Positions 8,457 through 16,432 of a stretch of DNA of 64,000 nt are shown here, one piece after another. This DNA comes from Polynucleobacter sp. UB-Tiil-W10. GTDB taxonomy: Bacteria > Pseudomonadota > Gammaproteobacteria > Burkholderiales > Burkholderiaceae. Made by a program: the position numbers and the translations under genes. The DNA lies in the NCBI RefSeq assembly GCF_018881605.1, contig NZ_JACVPZ010000001.1:1054001-1118000 (forward strand). Reading direction: 5' to 3'. The notes beneath the pieces are model-generated. The model made no database searches. It worked only from the letters and a program-made list of their open reading frames with translations, and was not told the origin of the DNA. Position 1 is the stretch's first letter. Each line of letters starts with the position of its first letter.

Positions 8457-8486
8457 AAAGGGGTCTCTTACGAGACCCCTTTTTTA
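8457..8486 (+). terminator. Strong intrinsic terminator after the histone-like gene
   Basis: Perfect 8-bp arms GGGGTCTC (8460-8467) and GAGACCCC (8472-8479) enclose a TTAC loop and are followed by six T, with AAA on the left side. It lies about 30 bases after the stop of the -1 frame extension, not after the zero-frame stop, which fits a gene ending at 8430. It may also serve the convergent kinase gene. Confidence 0.9.
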
Positions 8487-8540
8487 TTTCCACACTGTTC
8501 CTGAATAACTCTGATCTACATCGGAGTCTATTGAAAGCTC

Positions 8541-9500
8541 TTAGAAGCTAAAGCCAAAAGCCGCTTTAAATTGCTCTGTGATCTGATCTTTGCTCAATTG
8601 ATGATTTTGTGGTCCTTGATGGGTAATTTTGATTGAACCCATCAGGCTAGCTAGGCGACCGGTAGCTTCCCAGTCCATATCGTTTTCTAAACCAAACAGC
8701 AATCCACCGCGGAAAGCATCGCCGCAACCAGTTGGATCTATGACTTTTATAGCTGGTACTGGTGGGATAGCAATACATTTACCTTCAAAGTAAATATCTG
8801 CACCTTCGGCACCCTTAGTCACAATGAGTGCCTTAACGCGCTCGGCTACTTTTGCCAAACTTAAGCCCGTTCTTTGCGAAAGCATTTCTCCTTCATAGTC
8901 ATTTACCGCTAGGTAGCTGGCGATATCCACTAATTCCAAAAGCTCGGGACCGTTAAACATTGGCAAGCCTTGGCCTGGATCAAAAATGAATGGAATATTG
9001 GCATCTGCCAGTTGATGGCAGTGCTCCCACATTCCTTGGCGCCCATCGGGTGCAACAATTCCCAATTTCGCTGGGCTTTTGGCATTTGTACTGCGTTCCG
9101 CTACAACAGCCGAAACTTGGTTGAGGTGTGATTCGCCCATTGCACCAGGATGAAATGCGGTTATCTGGTTATTAGCTTGATCGGTTGTGATCATGGCTTG
9201 CGCAGTAAAGGCATCGTCTATCTGGCGAATATGGCTTGCGTCAATTTTGAGTTGGCTAAGGCGATTCATGTAAGGGGCAGCATCACCACCAACGGTCGCC
9301 ATGATGATAGGGTCGCCGCCTAGAAGATTGAGGTTGTAGGCGATATTACCAGCGCATCCACCAAACTCTCGGCGCATTGTTGGTACCAAGAAGGCTACGT
9401 TCAGGATGTGAATCTGCTCGGGCAAGATTTGATCGGCAAATTTGCCTTCAAAGTTCATGATGGTGTCATAGGCAATGGAGCCACAGATCAAGCTAGACAT
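8541..9500 (-). CDS. PfkB-family carbohydrate/nucleoside kinase
   Basis: This 319-residue cytosolic kinase belongs to the PfkB/ribokinase family. Visible features are the N-terminal GGCAGNIAYNLNLLGGDP motif, typical of sugar and adenosine kinases, and the C-terminal signature DPTGCGDAFRGGLLFGL with the catalytic Asp and anion-hole glycines. The substrate cannot be fixed from motifs; adenosine, fructose or another sugar are all possible. It is a complete gene starting with ATG, facing the histone gene's terminator and preceded by the PrmA fusion gene on the same strand. Confidence 0.85.
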   Translation of the reverse strand: MSSLICGSIAYDTIMNFEGKFADQILPEQIHILNVAFLVPTMRREFGGCAGNIAYNLNLLGGDPIIMATVGGDAAPYMNRLSQLKIDASHIRQIDDAFTAQAMITTDQANNQITAFHPGAMGESHLNQVSAVVAERSTNAKSPAKLGIVAPDGRQGMWEHCHQLADANIPFIFDPGQGLPMFNGPELLELVDIASYLAVNDYEGEMLSQRTGLSLAKVAERVKALIVTKGAEGADIYFEGKCIAIPPVPAIKVIDPTGCGDAFRGGLLFGLENDMDWEATGRLASLMGSIKITHQGPQNHQLSKDQITEQFKAAFGFSF

Positions 9501-9545
9501 AGATTGCTTCCTATAAGGGGATAAATGTAGTGTTAATAAATAGAA

Positions 9546-11075
9546 TTAGGGGTAAAACACCCGAACGCGATAGCCCGCCGCATTTGGTGGCAATGAAATA
9601 GGCAATTCAATCTGTAACAGTTCGCCGGAGGGAATACCTTTGTTAAATAAATCAGGATGTGCCTCTTGCCAAGTTTTAGGAAGCCATTCTTGCGGCGTAA
9701 ATTGCAGCACTTTGATTTCAGATTCCTCTGCATCAGTCAGAGTAATTTCTAAATTTGGCGGTAAAACTGTAATCGCCAACCGATTTTGTATCTCAACTTG
9801 CAATACAGATTGATTTGCAGGGCTTTTAAGCCCTTCTCGCGCGGTTTCTGGTGAGAGTGCGGCTTCGTTTATTTTCCAGGCAGCAAAATCGCTTACAGCG
9901 CGATCTAAACATCCTAGTGCACTACAAAGTTTTGCATCGAAGCGTTGCAAAAAATGAAACGCACGAACAGAAAATGAATTAGATGTTCCGTCAACTTGCG
10001 GCGCCAACATAGGAAGCAATGAATTTCTAGAGAGATGCTCACCAAAAACAAGTAGTAGCAGCAATAAAGCGGCGTATAGAGCTAACTTAAGACTTTTTTT
10101 TTGAGCAGGTGCAGCAAAAACAGATTCTTGGTCACCTTGCTTATTCTGAGAAAGGGTTCCATGCAAGCATACCCAACCTTCACTCTCTTTCCATACGGAA
10201 AGTTTAAACCATTGACTGTAGGTGGCAATCACTTCTTCTGCTTGGCGCGCTAGCACGCCTGATAAAACAATTCTTCCGCCTAATTTCATCTTGTTAACCA
10301 ATGCGGGCGCAAGAACTTGCAATGGATTAGCCAAAATATTAGCCATCACGATGTCATATTTTGTTTCTGCAGCGAGTTCTGGGGCGCCTTCGTTAGGAAG
10401 AACAAAACGAATCGTGGTGTTATTAATTTCTGCATTACTGCGTGCTGCAACCATGGCCTGAGGATCGATATCCGTACCAATCACGGGACTGCAACCTAAT
10501 TTTGCTGCGGCAATTGCCAAAATTCCTGAACCGCAACCGTAATCCAATAAGCTTTGGTTCTGCAAAGCAGTTTGTTGTTCAAGCCAAAGCAGGCATAGGT
10601 GGGTAGTGGGATGGCTGCCTGTGCCAAATGCAAGGCCTGGATCAACAGCAAGACAAATCGCATTGGGATCGCTTGGTGCATCGTGCCAAGAAGGCACGAC
10701 CCAGATGCGTTCGCCGATCTGAATGGGCGAGAATTGACTTTGGGTGAGCCTGACCCAGTCTTGCTCTTCGACTGTCTTCTCTTGGGGAGGGCTTAGATGA
10801 AACCCCTCTTCCTTGAGGGAAGCAAGGAGTTCAGGAATAAATTCTGCGCTTCCGGAGGAATCAATCTCTGGATTAAAGAGAGCCGTTACCGCCGATCTAT
10901 CCCATGCTTGCACTTCTGGTGAAAGTCCAGGCTCTCCATAGAGAGGGTTTTCATCATAGCCACCAGCAGCGTCATCTTCAACGGTGACCGATAGGGCGCC
11001 CAATTCCAGGAGTGCGTCACCTAAGGGTTCAGCAGTTTCAGCAGCTACCGTAAATACCAGCTCACGATAGGACAT
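9546..11075 (-). CDS. prmA: PrmA (L11 methyltransferase) fused to a DUF3426 domain
   Basis: The 509-residue frame combines two proteins. Residues 1-309 are a full PrmA, which trimethylates ribosomal protein L11: FGTGSHPTT near 150, the SAM motif DYGCGSGILA near 178 and NILANPL near 246. A linker follows, then a membrane helix (about 329-347, LALYAALLLLLLVFGEHLS) and a DUF3426-like domain ending in GYRVRVFYP. In related genomes the DUF3426 protein is a separate gene just after prmA and starts with a zinc ribbon; here the ribbon and the intervening stop are missing. The gene follows accC by 25 bases on the same strand. Confidence 0.9.
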   Translation of the reverse strand: MSYRELVFTVAAETAEPLGDALLELGALSVTVEDDAAGGYDENPLYGEPGLSPEVQAWDRSAVTALFNPEIDSSGSAEFIPELLASLKEEGFHLSPPQEKTVEEQDWVRLTQSQFSPIQIGERIWVVPSWHDAPSDPNAICLAVDPGLAFGTGSHPTTHLCLLWLEQQTALQNQSLLDYGCGSGILAIAAAKLGCSPVIGTDIDPQAMVAARSNAEINNTTIRFVLPNEGAPELAAETKYDIVMANILANPLQVLAPALVNKMKLGGRIVLSGVLARQAEEVIATYSQWFKLSVWKESEGWVCLHGTLSQNKQGDQESVFAAPAQKKSLKLALYAALLLLLLVFGEHLSRNSLLPMLAPQVDGTSNSFSVRAFHFLQRFDAKLCSALGCLDRAVSDFAAWKINEAALSPETAREGLKSPANQSVLQVEIQNRLAITVLPPNLEITLTDAEESEIKVLQFTPQEWLPKTWQEAHPDLFNKGIPSGELLQIELPISLPPNAAGYRVRVFYP

Positions 11076-11100
11076 TAGGCGTTCGCTTTGCTAGCATGAA

Positions 11101-12465
11101 TTAAGATTTACCGCGACTTGCAGCTTGCTCTTCTAAGCGATGCTCCAAGTAATGAATGCTGGTACCACCTTCAATAAAATTGGGGTCAAGCATTAGTTCA
11201 CGGTGTAGTGGGACGTTAGTGGTAATACCGTCAATCACCATCTCAGAAAGCGCAATTTGCATCCGGCGAATAGCTTGATCACGAGTATTGCCGTATGAAA
11301 TCAACTTGCCAATCATGGAGTCATAGTTTGATGGGACCACATAGCCACTGTAGGCATGTGAGTCGACTCGAATGCCGGGGCCTCCGGGCATGTGGAATGA
11401 ACCAATTTTGCCTGGGCTGGGGGTGAACTTAAATGGATCTTCAGCATTCAAGCGGCACTCAATAGCATGACCACGGAAAACAATGTCTTTCTGGCGATAA
11501 CTTAATTTCAGGCCAGCGGCGATACGAATTTGCTCTTGAACGATGTCCACCCCGGTAATCATTTCAGTCACGGGATGCTCAACCTGAACGCGGGTGTTCA
11601 TCTCAATAAAGAAGAATTCGCCATCTTCGTAGAGGAACTCAAAGGTACCCGCACCACGATAACCAATTTTTCGGCATGCTTCCGCACAGCGCTCACCAAT
11701 TTTGGCAATCAAACGACGATCAATGCCTGGTGCTGGCGCTTCTTCGATCACTTTTTGGTGGCGACGCTGCATGGAGCAGTCACGCTCGCCAAGCCAAATG
11801 GCATTGCCATGGGTGTCGGCCAAAATCTGAATCTCTACGTGGCGTGGTTTCTCTAAAAACTTCTCCATATAGACTTCTGGATTGCCGAAGGCGCGACCGG
11901 CCTCTTCACGCGTCATGTTTACTGCATTGATGAGGGCTGCCTCAGTATGCACAACGCGCATACCGCGACCACCACCACCACCTGCAGCTTTAATGATGAC
12001 TGGGTAGCCAACTTTTTTTGCTGTTGCAATAATTTCTTTTGGATCATCAGGAAGCGCACCTTCAGAACCAGGTACGCAAGGCACGCCTGCTTTGATCATG
12101 GCGCGCTTGGCGGAAACCTTGTCACCCATCAAGCGGATGGAGGCTGCTGTAGGTCCAATAAACGCAAAGCCAGATTTCTCAACACGTTCTGCAAAGTCTG
12201 CATTCTCGGAGAGGAAACCGTAGCCAGGATGAATTGCTTCTGCGTCGGTTACTTCCGCTGCAGAAATAATTGCTGGCATATTGAGATAGCTAAGCGGAGA
12301 TGGAGCCGGTCCGATGCATACTGCTTCATCAGCAAGCCTTACATATTTCGCTTCTTTATCTGCAGTGGAATACACCACTACAGTTTTAATTCCCAACTCG
12401 CGGCATGCGCGTTGGATACGGAGAGCAATTTCTCCCCGATTGGCAATCAGAATCTTATCGAACAT
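11101..12465 (-). CDS. accC: Biotin carboxylase subunit of acetyl-CoA carboxylase
   Basis: This 454-residue ATP-grasp enzyme carboxylates the biotin on AccB, the first step of fatty-acid synthesis. It shows the N-terminal [25 protein letters not shown], the glycine-rich ATP loop [32 protein letters not shown] and the active-site region [14 protein letters not shown]. Length and motifs are normal. accB lies 62 bases upstream on the same strand and prmA follows, so accB-accC-prmA is likely one operon. Confidence 0.97.
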   Translation of the reverse strand: MFDKILIANRGEIALRIQRACRELGIKTVVVYSTADKEAKYVRLADEAVCIGPAPSPLSYLNMPAIISAAEVTDAEAIHPGYGFLSENADFAERVEKSGFAFIGPTAASIRLMGDKVSAKRAMIKAGVPCVPGSEGALPDDPKEIIATAKKVGYPVIIKAAGGGGGRGMRVVHTEAALINAVNMTREEAGRAFGNPEVYMEKFLEKPRHVEIQILADTHGNAIWLGERDCSMQRRHQKVIEEAPAPGIDRRLIAKIGERCAEACRKIGYRGAGTFEFLYEDGEFFFIEMNTRVQVEHPVTEMITGVDIVQEQIRIAAGLKLSYRQKDIVFRGHAIECRLNAEDPFKFTPSPGKIGSFHMPGGPGIRVDSHAYSGYVVPSNYDSMIGKLISYGNTRDQAIRRMQIALSEMVIDGITTNVPLHRELMLDPNFIEGGTSIHYLEHRLEEQAASRGKS

Positions 12466-12527
12466 GTCGGCTCTGAGTTAAGTTACGGTGAATTGGAATG
12501 GATCTAATGATCAAGAATGATGTTTAA

Positions 12528-12995
12528 TTAAGCGATGATGAAAAGTGGTTGGTCAAATTCAACGCCTTGACCGTTTTCACAGAGAATTTCTTTGATCACA
12601 CCAGCTTGTTCAGATTCAATTTCATTGAGTAACTTCATAGCCTCAATGATGCAAAGTGTTTGCCCCACCTTTACTGTGTCGCCAATATTGACGAAGTTTG
12701 GCGATTCTGGATTTGGAGCGCGATAGAAAGTCCCCACCATTGGAGAGCGAGCAACAAAACCAGTTTGCACAGCTTGCGCTTCAACAACGGGCGCAACTGG
12801 AGCTGGAGCGCTGGGCATCTGTGCAGTTTGCATAGTTTGTGCAGGCGCTTGATTGGCGTAAACCACTTGACCAGCTGGAGCAGAAGATCCAGCATTGACA
12901 ATGCGAACGCGATCTTCGCCTTCATTTACTTCGAGCTCTGAAATACCAGATTCAGATACTAAATCGATCAAGGTTTTTAGTTTTCTTAGATCCAT
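12528..12995 (-). CDS. accB: Biotin carboxyl carrier protein of acetyl-CoA carboxylase
   Basis: The 155-residue carrier has the usual three parts: an N-terminal helix-rich segment (MDLRKLKTLIDLVSESGISE), an Ala/Pro/Gln-rich flexible linker (about 40-75) and the C-terminal biotinyl domain. The biotin lysine is Lys121 in EAMKLLNEIE. It passes carboxylated biotin from AccC to the carboxyltransferase. aroQ sits just upstream and accC just downstream, the common aroQ-accB-accC order of proteobacteria. Confidence 0.97.
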   Translation of the reverse strand: MDLRKLKTLIDLVSESGISELEVNEGEDRVRIVNAGSSAPAGQVVYANQAPAQTMQTAQMPSAPAPVAPVVEAQAVQTGFVARSPMVGTFYRAPNPESPNFVNIGDTVKVGQTLCIIEAMKLLNEIESEQAGVIKEILCENGQGVEFDQPLFIIA

Positions 12996-13031
12996 AAGGG
13001 TGCTTCCTCTCTTGTAATTCTTTAAGTAGTT

Positions 13032-13481
13032 TTATTGCTGCAAACGAGTAATAGCCGCTTGCAGTGCTAGTTCGTAGCCTATTGCGCCAAGTCCACAAAT
13101 CACCCCAGTCGCAATATCGGAAAGATAGGAATGCTTGCGGAATTCTTCACGCTGATGAATATTGGATAAATGGACTTCTGTAAAAGGGATGGCTACCCCA
13201 GCCAAAACATCACGTAAGGCAACACTTGTGTGGGTAAAGGCGCCTGGATTGATGATGATGAAATCAACCCCATCTTGTTTGGCTTTTTGAATGCGGTCAA
13301 TTAACTCGCCTTCATGATTGCTTTGAAAGGTACCGAGATCTACGGACTGCGCTTTAGCTAGTTCGCCCAACTTTTTATGGATGTCTTCAAGGGTGGTTTT
13401 GCCATAAACATCTGGTTCACGGGTGCCTAATAGATTTAGGTTCGGGCCTTGAATTACGAGAATTGAAGCTTTTTTCGACAT
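13032..13481 (-). CDS. aroQ: 3-dehydroquinate dehydratase, type II
   Basis: This 149-residue enzyme performs the third step of the shikimate pathway, dehydrating 3-dehydroquinate. It has the type II signature [16 protein letters not shown] with the catalytic tyrosine, [21 protein letters not shown] and [14 protein letters not shown] with the catalytic histidine. Type II enzymes form dodecamers. It heads the aroQ-accB-accC run, and the 229-base upstream gap probably holds the operon's promoter. Confidence 0.96.
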   Translation of the reverse strand: MSKKASILVIQGPNLNLLGTREPDVYGKTTLEDIHKKLGELAKAQSVDLGTFQSNHEGELIDRIQKAKQDGVDFIIINPGAFTHTSVALRDVLAGVAIPFTEVHLSNIHQREEFRKHSYLSDIATGVICGLGAIGYELALQAAITRLQQ

Positions 13482-13710
13482 AGATCCCTGTTTTTAGAGG
13501 CAGTTAAGCTTAAATTGCTAAACAACTTCATGCTTGATTGCTTACGAGGCAAGTATACCTTTTTAAAGGCAGAAAAAGATCAAAAAGTTATCCAAAAAAT
13601 AGGAATTTTCCAACCTTTTAAAGGTGACACCTTCAAAAATATTGACAAAAATGCCTAATTATTAAGCATATTTAGAAATGCCTATAAATTCATTTGTATC
13701 TTAAAAATGT
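13482..13710. promoter_or_regulatory. AT-rich upstream region of aroQ-accBC with two CCTTTTAAAGG-type palindromes
   Basis: The gap is AT-rich and has no gene. Two similar near-palindromes occur at 13557-13570 (ACCTTTTTAAAGGC) and 13613-13625 (ACCTTTTAAAGGT). On the minus strand a -10-like TATACT maps to 13552-13557, about 70 bases before the aroQ start, but I could not place a convincing -35 at 17 bases. These are candidate promoter/operator parts only. Confidence 0.35.
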
Positions 13711-14238
13711 TTATAAGGCAGATTTAATGGCACTTCTGATGTCATCTTCGCTTATCTTCCCTAATTTGCTATAGGTTGCTTTGCCCTTGGCATTGATGAT
13801 GATGGTGTATGGAAGGGCGCCCTGAGAATTTCCCAGTTGCTTGGAAAGATTGCTGCCCTCAAGGCCGCCAATGACGATTGGATAGCTAACAGGTGTTTTT
13901 GAGAGAAATTCACGAATATTAGGGGGTGAATCGATACCAATGCCAACAAATAAGACATTTTGCTGTAAGAACTCTTGTTGAAGCTTGTCCAAAGTAGGCA
14001 TTTCCTCAACGCAAGGAGGGCACCAGGAAGCCCAAAAGTTTACAACTAGGACTTTTCCCTGCCATTTTTGGGTATCAACTGTTTTTCCGTCCGGAGTTTG
14101 CCAAGAATTTGCAAAAAATGCTTTTACAGCTGGATCACTTGCCAAGCTACTTTTGTAAATCCATTGCGAAGTCAGCACTCCCGCAAGGAGGGCCAAAAGA
14201 CTAATTGTGACGATGATGCTCCATTGTCTGCGGTTCAC
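13711..14238 (-). CDS. TlpA-like membrane-anchored thioredoxin family protein
   Basis: This 175-residue protein has an N-terminal signal-anchor helix (about 7-26) and a periplasmic thioredoxin fold of the TlpA/ResA type. The redox site is WASWCPPCVEEMP, with the family's extra region VGIGIDSPPNIREFL and the cis-Pro turn ALPYTIIIN. Such proteins reduce or guide disulfides, often in cytochrome c maturation; the partner here is unknown. It diverges from mpl with only 26 bases between start codons. Confidence 0.88.
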   Translation of the reverse strand: MNRRQWSIIVTISLLALLAGVLTSQWIYKSSLASDPAVKAFFANSWQTPDGKTVDTQKWQGKVLVVNFWASWCPPCVEEMPTLDKLQQEFLQQNVLFVGIGIDSPPNIREFLSKTPVSYPIVIGGLEGSNLSKQLGNSQGALPYTIIINAKGKATYSKLGKISEDDIRSAIKSAL

Positions 14239-14264
14239 TGCAACTCCTTCGCTAAAATTCGCTA

Positions 14265-15665
14265 ATGCATATACATATCTTGGGCATTTGCGGTACTTTC
14301 ATGGGCGGCATTGCCGCAATCGCGAGGCAAGCTGGACATCGCGTTACGGGTTGTGATGCCAACGTGTATCCACCAATGAGTACGCAGCTTGAATCTCAAG
14401 GCATCGAACTGATTGAGGGGTTCTCGCCAGATCAATTATCTCAGTTTGAGACCATGCCTGATTTATTTGTGATCGGAAATGTGGTTTCACGCGGCAATCC
14501 ATTGATGGAGGCAATTCTCAATCAAGGGCTGCCCTATATCTCTGGACCACAGTGGTTGGGTGAACAAGTTTTATACGGCAGGCATGTTTTGGCTGTGGCG
14601 GGCACTCATGGCAAAACAACAACCTCAGCCATGCTAGCGTGGATTTTAGAATTCAACGGCTATAAGCCTGGCTATCTCATCGGTGGTGTGCCTCTCAATT
14701 TCACAGTCTCGGCTCGTTTAGGTGAGGGTAAATATTTTGTCATTGAGGCAGATGAATATGACACCGCCTTCTTTGATAAGCGTAGTAAGTTTGTGCACTA
14801 CCGTCCTCGTACTGCCTTACTCAATAATTTAGAGTTTGATCATGCTGATATTTTTGCTGATCTTGCAGCTATTGAAACGCAATTCCATCATTTAGTACGA
14901 ACAGTTCCTGGCGATGGTTTGTTAGTGGTGAATGGTGAAGAGCCGGCACTAGCAAACGTTATTACACGTGGTGCTTGGGCGCCTGTAGAGCGCTTTGGGC
15001 AAGATGCGACAAATGAATGGTCATTGATTTCCCAAGAGGACGATGGATTTATTGTGTGTAAGTCAGGTAAAGAACTTGCCACAGTGAAGTGGGCGTCTGA
15101 TTCTGGTGTGATGGGCAGACATAATCAACTCAACGCGCTTGCGGCGATTGCCTCTGCAAACCACATAGGTATTTCTCCAGCAGATTCTGCCCGCGCTTTG
15201 GAAAAATTCAGAAACGTGAAGCGTCGCCTTGAAACTATCGGTGTTGCCAATGAGACCACTGTCTACGATGATTTTGCGCATCATCCAACAGCGATTACAA
15301 CTACCGTGGATGGCTTGCGTCGTAAAGTTGGTAAGGCGCGTATTTTGGCGGTACTCGAGCCACGCTCCAATACGATGAAGCTTGGCGTGATGAAAGCCCA
15401 ACTTCCTGGAAGTTTGGAGGCGGCTGATAAAGTTTTTGCCTATGGAGCTAACGCCGGAAAAGAATTTCTAGGGTGGGACTTGGCTGAGGTCTTATCCCCG
15501 CTGAATAAAAGCGAGCAGGGTAAAGCGTATGCTTTTGATGATCTTGAGGCCTTAGTGAAGGCGGTTGCACAAGAAGCAAAGCCAGGCGATCACATTTTGG
15601 TGATGAGTAATGGCGGGTTTGGCGGTGTACATCAAAAGCTATTAAAAGCCATTGCGGCGAAGTAA
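14265..15665 (+). CDS. mpl: UDP-N-acetylmuramate:L-alanyl-gamma-D-glutamyl-meso-DAP ligase
   Basis: This 466-residue Mur-ligase family enzyme attaches recycled murein tripeptide to UDP-MurNAc. It starts with the Rossmann motif HILGICGTFMGGIA characteristic of Mpl, then the ATP loop AGTHGKTTTSAMLAWIL near 115, NLEFDHADIF and the C-terminal DDFAHHPTAI. The lack of an MurC-specific start and the GTFMGG pattern favour Mpl over MurC. With ampD elsewhere in this window it points to an active cell-wall recycling route. Confidence 0.95.
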   Translation: MHIHILGICGTFMGGIAAIARQAGHRVTGCDANVYPPMSTQLESQGIELIEGFSPDQLSQFETMPDLFVIGNVVSRGNPLMEAILNQGLPYISGPQWLGEQVLYGRHVLAVAGTHGKTTTSAMLAWILEFNGYKPGYLIGGVPLNFTVSARLGEGKYFVIEADEYDTAFFDKRSKFVHYRPRTALLNNLEFDHADIFADLAAIETQFHHLVRTVPGDGLLVVNGEEPALANVITRGAWAPVERFGQDATNEWSLISQEDDGFIVCKSGKELATVKWASDSGVMGRHNQLNALAAIASANHIGISPADSARALEKFRNVKRRLETIGVANETTVYDDFAHHPTAITTTVDGLRRKVGKARILAVLEPRSNTMKLGVMKAQLPGSLEAADKVFAYGANAGKEFLGWDLAEVLSPLNKSEQGKAYAFDDLEALVKAVAQEAKPGDHILVMSNGGFGGVHQKLLKAIAAK

Positions 15666-15695
15666 AAAACAAAAAGTAAAAATAGAAAGCAAAAA

Positions 15696-16430
15696 ATGGG
15701 TGATAGATTAAAAGACAAAGTAGCCATCATTACTGGCGCCGCTAAAGGCATTGGGTTTGCTACATCGCAGCGTTTTGCTCAAGAGGGCGCAAAAGTCATT
15801 CTTGCTGATATCAACTTAGAGGCTGTCAATGGCGCTGTCGCTCAAATACCCAATACAGAAGGCTACGCTATGAATGTCACTGATCGCGCTAGCATTCAGT
15901 CGGTCGTAGATCAGGTAATGCAAAAACACGGACGTATTGATATCTTAATTAATAATGCCGGCATCACTCAAGATGCACGCTTAGTGAAGATGACTGAAGC
16001 GCAGTTTGATACGGTAATTGATGTCAATCTGAAGGGCGTTTTTAATTGCACTCAACTGATTGTTCCCCACATGCTCGAGGCCGGCTCTGGCTCAGTAGTG
16101 AACGCCTCGAGCGTAGTGGGTATCTACGGTAATTTTGGCCAAACCAATTATTCGGCTACTAAATTTGGTGTCATTGGCTTTACTAAGACATGGGCGCGCG
16201 AGCTTGGTCCAAAAGGTATTCGAGTAAATGCGGTGTGCCCTGGCTTTATTGCCACTGAAATGGTCAAAGCTATGCCAGAAAATATTCTGCAAGACATTGA
16301 AAGGCGCAGTTGGCTTGGGCGCTTAGGTACCCCAACTGAAATGGCAAACGTGTATTTATTCTTAGCTAGCGATGAAGCAAGCTATGTCAATGGGGTGGCA
16401 TTAGAGGCCAGCGGCGGGATCTCCCTCTAA
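15696..16430 (+). CDS. Short-chain dehydrogenase, FabG-like 3-oxoacyl-ACP reductase
   Basis: The 244-residue protein is a classical SDR. It has the NADP-binding [19 protein letters not shown] and the catalytic Ser-Tyr-Lys set in NASSVVG and YSATKFG, with C-terminal [26 protein letters not shown]. The pattern is that of FabG-like beta-ketoacyl or acetoacetyl-CoA reductases. It is not in a fab cluster, so it may be a paralogue with another substrate. The RNase II-like gene starts 3 bases after its stop. Confidence 0.85.
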   Translation: MGDRLKDKVAIITGAAKGIGFATSQRFAQEGAKVILADINLEAVNGAVAQIPNTEGYAMNVTDRASIQSVVDQVMQKHGRIDILINNAGITQDARLVKMTEAQFDTVIDVNLKGVFNCTQLIVPHMLEAGSGSVVNASSVVGIYGNFGQTNYSATKFGVIGFTKTWARELGPKGIRVNAVCPGFIATEMVKAMPENILQDIERRSWLGRLGTPTEMANVYLFLASDEASYVNGVALEASGGISL

Positions 16431-16432
16431 GC

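Noticed and set aside
11947..12507. 186-codon plus-strand frame antisense to accC
   Set aside because: It mirrors the accC coding strand; composition (Cys- and His-rich) is a codon-shadow effect.
13641..13670. TTGACA with AT-rich downstream sequence on the plus strand
   Set aside because: It resembles a -35 element but points into the antisense of the thioredoxin-like gene, and I found no clear -10 at 17 bases.
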